Positions 57,881 through 64,000 of a DNA stretch of 64,000 nt are shown one piece after another; the stretch's first letter is position 1, and the number at the start of each line of letters is the position of its first letter. Position numbers and translations under genes: made by a program. The notes beneath the pieces are model-generated. The model did no database searches and was not told the DNA's origin. It saw only the letters and a program-made list of their open reading frames with translations. The stretch covers positions 42,665,327-42,729,326 of the forward strand of contig CM049308.1 of assembly GCA_026874595.1 (NCBI GenBank), written 5' to 3'. Source of the stretch: Sipunculus nudus (taxonomy: Eukaryota > Annelida > Sipuncula > Golfingiida > Sipunculidae).

Positions 57881-59180
57881 ATATTTCACTGTTTCCAGAA
57901 AAGGCGTTTTCCTAATATTTAATGTTATTTGAGTCTTTTAGTGATCAGGGGTTCTCCTAATAATTTTATTATATGGCTACTATTGGGGTTTAGGGAGAAG
58001 TGGGTTTTCCGATACATGATACTGTTTCAAGGATATATAGGGAGCATATTTTTTATAATTTATTTCAGGGATCTAGTAAGCGGTTGTTTTCTTATATTTA
58101 ATAATATTTCAGGGATCTAGGGAATGTGTTTTCTGATATATTGTAATATTTCAGGGATCTTGGAAGCTGGGTTTTCTTATATTTTATAATAATATTTCAG
58201 GGATCTAGGAAAGAGTGTTTTCTGATATTTTTTTAATATTTCAGGGATCTAGGGAACGGGTTTTTTTCTGATATTTTATATTATTTCAGGGCTCTAGGGA
58301 ACGGGTGTATTCTGATATTTCATAATATTTCAGGGATCTATTGACCGGTGTTTTCTGATATTTTATAATATTTCAGGGATCTTGGGAGTGGAGTTTTCTG
58401 ATATTCAGTAATATCTCAGGGATGTAGTGAGCGGAGTTTTCTGATATTTAATATTATTCCAGGGATCTAGTGAGCGTGGTTTACTGTTATTTAATAATAT
58501 TTTAGAGATCTATGGAGCGGGGGTTTTCTGATATTTTACAAAATTTTAAGATCTAGTGAGCGGGTTATTTCTGAAATTTTATAATATTTAGGGATCTAGG
58601 GAACTGGGTTTTCTGATATTTTATCATATTTCAGGGTTTTAGGGATTGTGGTTTTCTGTCATTTTAAAATATTTCAGGGATCTATTGAGCGGTGTTTTCT
58701 GATATTTTATTATATTTAGGGATATAGGGAGCGGGGTTTTCTGATATTCTATAATATTTCAGGGATCTAGGGATTGTGGTTTTCTGTTTAATTTATAATA
58801 TTTCAGGTATCTAGGGATTGATGTTTTATGATATTTTATAATATTTTAGGTATCTAGGGAGCGGGGTTTTATGATATTTTATAATATTTCAGGGTCTAGG
58901 GGGCGGTTTTTTTATTATTTACAATATTTCAGGGATATAGGGAGCGTGATTTTCTGATATTTTATAATATTTCAGGGATCTAGGGAACGGGGTTTACTGA
59001 TATTTTATAATACTTGAGGGATCTAGGGAACGGAGCTTTCTGATGTTTTATAATATTTTGGGGGGATCAAGGGAATGTTTTCTGATATTTTATAATATTT
59101 CAGGGATCTAGAGAGTGTTTTTTCTGATTTTTTATATCAAATATTTCAGGATCTAAGGAGCGAGGTTTTCTGATATTTTA
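57881..59180. repeat. Minisatellite domain B, about 43-bp units
   Basis: About 30 units on the theme ATTTCAGGGATCTAGGGA, GCGGGGTTTTCT, GATATTTTATAAT. It aligns with domain A (GATAT..ATATTTCA..GAT..CTAG..GGGG), so the two are probably diverged subfamilies of one array. Confidence 0.93.
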
Positions 59181-59369
59181 TAATATTTCGGGGAATTATG
59201 TGCATTCTATGAATCGATATACCATTTTGTTCAACCAATTCAATATTCTTCTTAGTTATAATTAACTATTTTTACTACTTATTAAGCAACATTTTATTTG
59301 ATTGGTATTTTTTACATGTAAGATGCTTGTGAACGTAATGACAATAAAACAATAAAAGAGAGTACAGAC

Positions 59370-59805
59370 CGTCCTCTTGGAGTAATCCTGACCCACTGTG
59401 GACGGATGACGTGTAATCCTCATCATCCGAGGGATGAGGCTGCTGACGATTTTGTTTGGTCGTTAGGAAACCAATATGACTGGTGCCTGTCCTGACAGTG
59501 TACGGGGCCCTGCCGGTGTAGCCGCTGGCCGGTAAACCTCTCGGTACCACCTTCCCTCTGTTTTGTACATTTCCCGTGTTTTCATGCCAGCCTGTTACAG
59601 ACCTGTGTGTAGCGGGATTCCTCTTTCTTCCGGGCTGATCCAGTTTTCCGTGGTGTTTTGGCCATGTTGAGTTCGTCAGATTGTTTCCCAAACAGTCAGT
59701 ACATGATGGGGTCGGTGTAGAAAACCCAGATGACTTGCCATATTTTTGTAAAAGACGCAGCGCAATTTCGCTGTTAGGATCATATATATCAGGCCTTTTC
59801 ATTTT
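59370..59805 (-). CDS. Probable coding exon, unidentified (possible 5' part of the isthmin-like gene)
   Basis: Minus strand. The acceptor TTCTTTGGTTTGTAG is followed by AAA and an ATG at 59802, then MKRPDIYDPNSEIALRLLQK, a Thr/Ser/Asn-rich part with CTDCLGNNLTNSTW, a basic stretch and an acidic end PSDDEDYTSS. The frame is open to 59278. Two donors are plausible, after 59370 (GACG|GTCTGT) and after 59397 (CACA|GTGGGT), both leaving phase 1, the phase needed by the isthmin exon at 41638. Isthmins have a long low-complexity region before the thrombospondin repeat, so membership is possible, but the intron would be 17.7 kb and the thrombospondin exon is unaccounted for. The GC content and amino-acid composition stand out from the surroundings, supporting real coding sequence. 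Confidence 0.5.
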
Positions 59806-59954
59806 CTACAAACCAAAGAAATTGAATGTCATGAAAAGGCTTTATTATTGACAAAACATTCATGCTATTCATTATACATTCAGGTTTTAATCACCTTCCT
59901 GGGCAAAAATACAATGTGTATATATAAGTGTATATATGTATATAGTGGAATATA

Positions 59955-60241
59955 AGGCCAAAAAAAATAATAGGTATGGTTCTCAGGCACCGCCCGCGTC
60001 AATTTTTATCCCCCGCATCAAACATTTTTATTTTGATTTTTATCTTTTAAGAAGATAAATTATACAATTTATGTGGTAATTTTACCTGTTTAGCAAAAAA
60101 ATGGTTATTTTCATGCTTTTCCTTGATCTTATTGCATTTTTATCGAAACATACAAAAAAGGTCAAAAATAAAATACCGCCCACCCGCACTGATTTCTGAA
60201 AAAAAGTGCCTGAGAACCATACCTTTTTTATTTTTTGGCCT
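59955..60241. mobile_element. About 290-bp MITE with AGGCCAAAAAA termini
   Basis: The left end AGGCCAAAAAAAATAATAGG continues TATGGTTCTCAGGCAC. The right end is the inverted complement GTGCCTGAGAACCATACC..TTTTTTGGCCT. A GC-richer core lies between. No coding capacity. Confidence 0.8.
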
Positions 60242-60549
60242 AATTGCTTACAGAAACACAAACTGATTTATACTATATATACACTGAAACCAAATAAAGT
60301 TAATATAATAAAATAAAAATAAGCAACATTGTGGAAGCACGGATATAAAATTAATTGATATGTTGTGCCCGCCAAGTCCTAGCCAATCTATATGCTTGGA
60401 GTCAAATGTAAGTCCTGAAACACAATACTGAGCATTCAAAGTTCGATTAATTAAAATTGCAGGTACATGTATACCTTTCTTATTACTCATAAATCGTATG
60501 CGTTTAGTTAATTTTGATCAGTGTCAGGCGAAAATTCCTATACCAGTTA

Positions 60550-61494
60550 CAGTGAAATCTCGCAATTACGACCACCAACGGGACCACGATAAAATGGTCG
60601 CATTTTCGAGGTGGTCGCCTGAGTGAGGTTTTAATGTCAGTGGTCTTACTATTGCTCGTCTGGCCGTACATTGTTAACTTTAAGTGCTCTGTGACGGCCC
60701 ATAGCTACTCGATATATAATTTGGAATAACTGTCTGTGTTTTTGACCTAAATCTACATAATAAGACAGGAAATTAATACGATACGTTTTTGCAATTTTTC
60801 CTTTTAATAATATTGTCAATGTTACAATCTGCACAATGAATTCTTGTACGATATTTAAACTTGATATATCACAAACAAGATACACCGTCCCAGGCAGATT
60901 CATTCTACATGGACCTGATAAAACCTATTTTCTGGGAAAATGATCCTTACAAAGTTGCCCACAACGACACTTGGCGTGCACAGCTCACCCCTGCAGCATG
61001 TCCTAAAGCGCAGACATTCTACATCGCTGAGTTACTCAAAGAGCACTCAGGCGCTTTCTTCGGCCATTGAAGTTACTAAACAGACTATTTGTGAGTAAGA
61101 CATGAAACAAATCTTTATTGACCAGTGAGTTAATAAAAGCTAGGGGCTTATCTATCACGCATATATTTACCGGTAGACCTCATAGAAAGTTACGAAAACC
61201 TGACGTAAACATTCCCAGCCCGGTGTGATCATCCGTGAACACGCTTTGATCAATGCCGTGGACGTATACTGCCCTTTACTAATCCGCTACGTTTTGCAAA
61301 GCAATGTTTACTTTGTACTGAGTGGTCGCTCATGATAATTGAGGGTCAGGTCACGCGTTGGGACCAAATTAAGAAAAACGAGGTGCCCGCTATTCTGAGG
61401 ATTAAAAATGAGATATAAATAGCAAAAAAAAAAAAGTGGTCGTTATTTGGAGGTGGTCGCTTTACCGAGGTAGTCGTTAGGCTAGGTTTGACTG
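60550..61494. mobile_element. 945-bp TA-flanked TIR element carrying a coding-like segment
   Basis: The left end CAGTGAAATCTCGCAATTAC and, inverted, the right end CAGTCAAACCTAGCC share a CAGT start and GCGACCACC-type subterminal motifs (GGTGGTCGC near 60610 and 61452). TA flanks both ends (60548-60549 and 61495-61496). This fits Tc1/mariner/pogo-type non-autonomous elements. Inside is an exon-like open frame (60894-61070) that does not look like transposase. Confidence 0.75.
60894..61070 (+). CDS. Exon-like segment inside a transposon, ending in a stop
   Basis: After the acceptor-like ACCGTCCCAG, 58 codons read ADSFYMDLIKPIFWEN, DPYKVAHNDTWRAQL, TPAACPKAQTFYIAELLKEH and SGAFFGH before TGA. 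The codons are more GC-rich than the flanks, and Trp, Cys and Pro are placed as in a real protein tail. The family is not recognised. It lies wholly between the two TIRs of the 60550-61494 element. It could be a captured host exon, the tail of a transposon protein, or a host last exon with inverted repeats by chance on both sides. Confidence 0.4.
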   Translation, partial: ADSFYMDLIKPIFWENDPYKVAHNDTWRAQLTPAACPKAQTFYIAELLKEHSGAFFGH

Positions 61495-63098
61495 TACATG
61501 TAACACAGGGATCATATGAGTGTTTTGTTGCGTCGCAAATGAAATGCTGCAAGATTTTTAATCATACATTAATTTTTAAAAAATGTGTGTTGCTAATCTG
61601 CTGGTATTAGGATTTTATCTCATCCTTAAAATTATGGTCATTTCTCTCTGGGCTAATAATAAATATAATTCCCTTTCAGCAGCATGGGTAAAGTTTTATT
61701 TGTCTGGATCTTTCAATTGAATTTTGCTGTCCTCGTGCACTTAGTAAAGGCGGCAGTTTATTTAAGAGTGATCTATTTATTTTAAGAGTGACCCGTTTAA
61801 TTAAGATTGACCTACTTATTATAGAGTGAAACGTTTATTTTAAAGTGACCTATGATTTTAGATTTATCCGTTTATTTAAGAGTGACCTATTAATTTTAGA
61901 GTGACTCGTTTATTTTAGAGTGATCTATTTATTTAAGTGCTCGATCTATTTTATCTTGGCGTAAGTACTAGTGGTAGAGACATTGGATGGAAATCATGTT
62001 CGATGACTGTAGGAAAAAAAAAACGACCAATGATCGATTATTATTGGATCATTGTATATGTACCGTCCATATTATCATGAAAACTGCAGTAACGACTTAT
62101 ACATACAATATTAAGCAGGTATTTTCAGTCTGACCATCGCGCTGACAGGTCAAGGTAATGGCGGGTTGTTGATACCTGATCGCTGCACAAGGTTCAGTTT
62201 TAATGCTGTTCACTACTCTGTGTTCCGTCTTTCTGATATACCTGACAGTTTTAGAAAATAATTTTCTGGATAACATTACTTCTTTGACAGTGCATATATA
62301 ATATGATAGTTCGAGGGGATTCGGACGAAGTAGTTGTGTATTGATTAAGTCTGAAGAATAATCATAGAGATCTGTTTTTATGCAAAAGTACCCGGCAAAT
62401 ATCAACCCTCTGTGAATTCAAAAGAAGCCATACATGTAGTGGGGTCAACTTTCAGCAGCCATTATCAATTCATTATATATGAATGTAGCCCAAGAAAACA
62501 GGCCACCAAAGGTCAACGGTCGTTTTCGCCTTAAATATACCTTGCATAAAGTTCAACTTAGAAAATATAATTTTCTCATTATCAGACTTCTTTTGGTAGA
62601 TCCCCTAGCTTTATTTTCCGTATAATATTGCTCAGTTTTATTAATTGTTATATTTATATTTAATGAGAAAATTTGCATAGTTGAAATACAGCGAAGAAAA
62701 GTTGTAGTGTTTGAATGAAGCAATACGCTTTACCATTTTCAGTTATCAGGTTAACTTTTGTTTATGATGTCACGTTAAATCTTTTGATTTAATTAAGTTT
62801 GTCGATTTACATGGTATAAAGAAATCATTGGTCCAGAAGTAACTATCAATCAACCACGGGACCGGAAATAACACTAAAATGCTGGAAACTACTGATCCGG
62901 AAATAACTAAACATCTGGAATCCACTTAAATCCGGAAAAAAATCTGGAAACCACTGATCCGGAAATAATTTAAAATCTTGAAACCACTGATCCGGAAATT
63001 ACTGGAATATCAGGACACGCCTGCTCCTGAAACACCGATGCCCTTAGCAAATATCTTCTTGTTTATTGTTGTCATTATTTTGTATGTATTATTTTTAG
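61495..63098. other. Gene-free stretch with two short tandem arrays
   Basis: About 61764-61945 holds roughly eight units of about 21 bases on the theme GAGTGACCTATTTATTTTA. About 62860-63020 holds four units of about 40 bases on the theme CTGATCCGGAAATAA..CTGGAAACCA. No exon was recognised; the minus frame 62097-62405 has no support. Confidence 0.55.
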
Positions 63099-63432
63099 AA
63101 GTGGGGGTTGGCAAGTAAAGCCATTTGGTTCATTAGGTGCCCGGTACAGTGTACTAAAACAACGAATATAATAAGGGCAATCAAAACCTGGGATTGGGGT
63201 GCTCATTTCAATGTACCCATATGTGATACAGATATAAGCACTTCCCGGGAAGTCTTATACAGCCTGATGTCAACATCAGCAGCCTCTGAGGTTGTGTCAC
63301 ACGCAGAGAGAGGTTTTGAGGTGGTATTCATACACATCATGGCGCTCAACTGGAAAGTCGACAGGCGGCGCAGATATGAAATATACAAGGAAAATGAATT
63401 AGTAAGGGATCTGTGGCTGGCGGCGGTGAGAG
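63099..63432 (+). CDS. Probable penultimate exon, unidentified protein
   Basis: The acceptor TATTATTTTTAG abuts an in-frame open stretch of 111 codons ending at a strong donor AGAG|GTATGT. It reads KWGLASKAIWFIRCP, TKTTNIIRAIKTWDWG, TSREVLYSLMSTSAASEVV, then a basic helix-like NWKVDRRRRYEIYKENEL. Composition and splice sites support coding. I do not recognise the family. The donor leaves phase 1, and the next good acceptor (63898) continues the frame for three codons to a stop. Confidence 0.5.
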
Positions 63433-63898
63433 GTATGTGACGGGCCAGGTGTTTTTACTTACTATCACTGGTGTACTTGTGGCCCTGGCTGTGCACCTGT
63501 CTGCTGCAATTAGACACACGTTTTTCGGCCATTTCGAGCGAGTACAAGATGCGTAAATTTATACGGCTCACGGAAAATCGTACTAAGTGAACTTCATCGA
63601 CCTGACGGTCTTCATAAATTCAAGTGTGGCACGAACACTATGGCCTCGCAACAGGTTACATTGATTTGCCCTCTATTATTTTCGGTAATTCGTGAAGCCA
63701 AAAATTTAAAATTGTTTAATATTTTTATTTCCCTCAATATATCGTAAGATGGGACACAGACATTAGGTGAGAGTGAGAAAAAACACTTGTTCTAAGAATC
63801 TTGTAATTGAATTGTCTTCATTTACAAATTCCAACTATATTTCTTAAATTTTTATGTAACTGAAGAACGTTATTCTGTCTTTTTCTCTGTCCTTACAG

Positions 63899-63909
63899 AT
63901 CCCCATTAG
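63899..63909 (+). CDS. Probable last coding bases of the same gene
   Basis: The acceptor TCTTTTTCTCTGTCCTTACAG (to 63898) has a long pyrimidine tract. Joined in phase 1 to 63432, the frame gives Asp-Pro-His-TAG, so the protein would end at 63909 and the rest of the window would be 3' UTR. The phase agreement is supportive, but the coding piece is too short to test by itself. Confidence 0.4.
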
Positions 63910-64000
63910 CCAGTAAATTACCGTCAGACTCGTTGCATACGAATTTTAGTCCAGCTGTTAAGAGAGGAATTGTGCAAAAATATGATAGAAGCATGAAACT

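Noticed and set aside
59278-59369. Extension of the 59.8-kb frame to its stop
   Set aside because: The last part becomes AT-rich and hydrophobic/basic, typical of intron sequence, so a donor at 59370 or 59397 is preferred.
1-64000. tRNA, rRNA or riboswitch genes
   Set aside because: I looked for tRNA A/B boxes and cloverleaf ends and for conserved rRNA blocks and saw none; GTTCGAAT boxes in the 14-22 kb repeats lack the rest of a tRNA.

Overview
This window reads as nuclear DNA of a marine lophotrochozoan, most likely a bivalve mollusc. It is AT-rich and gene-poor, coding pieces are short and bounded by GT/AG splice sites, and most of the sequence is interspersed repeats and minisatellites. 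The repeat style is bivalve-like: AGCTCAGCTGA-type elements, GTCTGTCTGTC tracts, GTGACCTTGACC modules, and elements with central tandem arrays. The species assignment is inference.

The one gene I recognise with confidence is an isthmin-like secreted-protein gene on the minus strand. Its last three exons lie at 41638-41570, 39713-39305 and 34744-34645. The intron phases match (1 then 2). Together they encode a complete AMOP domain and the C-terminal tail of the isthmin family, 191 residues ending at a stop codon. No thrombospondin type 1 exon was found upstream. A minus-strand exon at 59805-59370 ends in a compatible phase and could be an N-terminal exon of the same gene or of another. The best unidentified plus-strand exon pair is at 63099-63432 and 63899-63909. 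Weaker plus-strand candidates are at 34969-35063, 38767-39030, 54690-54828 and 55500-55687.

Layout. 0.8-3.6 kb: three copies of an AGCTCAGCTGA repeat. 4.0-7.5 kb: a terminal-inverted-repeat (TIR) element flanked by TA, with two other TIR elements nested inside it; one holds a decayed Ulp1-like protease/PHD reading frame. 7.9-9.5 kb: a related TIR element. 11.3-22.15 kb: a tandem-array element and a roughly 3.7-kb segmental tandem duplication, one copy carrying a clean hAT-type insertion. 22.9-29.15 kb: a tandem-array repeat split by a 4.3-kb element, itself split by a Helitron-like element. 29.4-30.1 kb: minisatellite. 30.3-30.8 kb: zinc-binding gene relic. 34.6-41.6 kb: isthmin 3' exons, whose introns hold a 2-kb inverted repeat copy and a 41-bp minisatellite. 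42.05-49.3 kb: two LTR-like elements in opposite orientation around tandem-repeat modules and a MADF (Myb/SANT-like) pseudogene. 51.9-53.4 kb: second array element. 55.7-59.2 kb: a two-domain minisatellite. 59.4-64 kb: exons plus two small TIR elements, one with a coding-like segment inside.

The transposon relics are independent insertions, and nothing here resembles an operon or a defence system. What the window offers is the order of insertions, readable from nesting and target-site duplications, and how they have filled the introns of a developmental gene.
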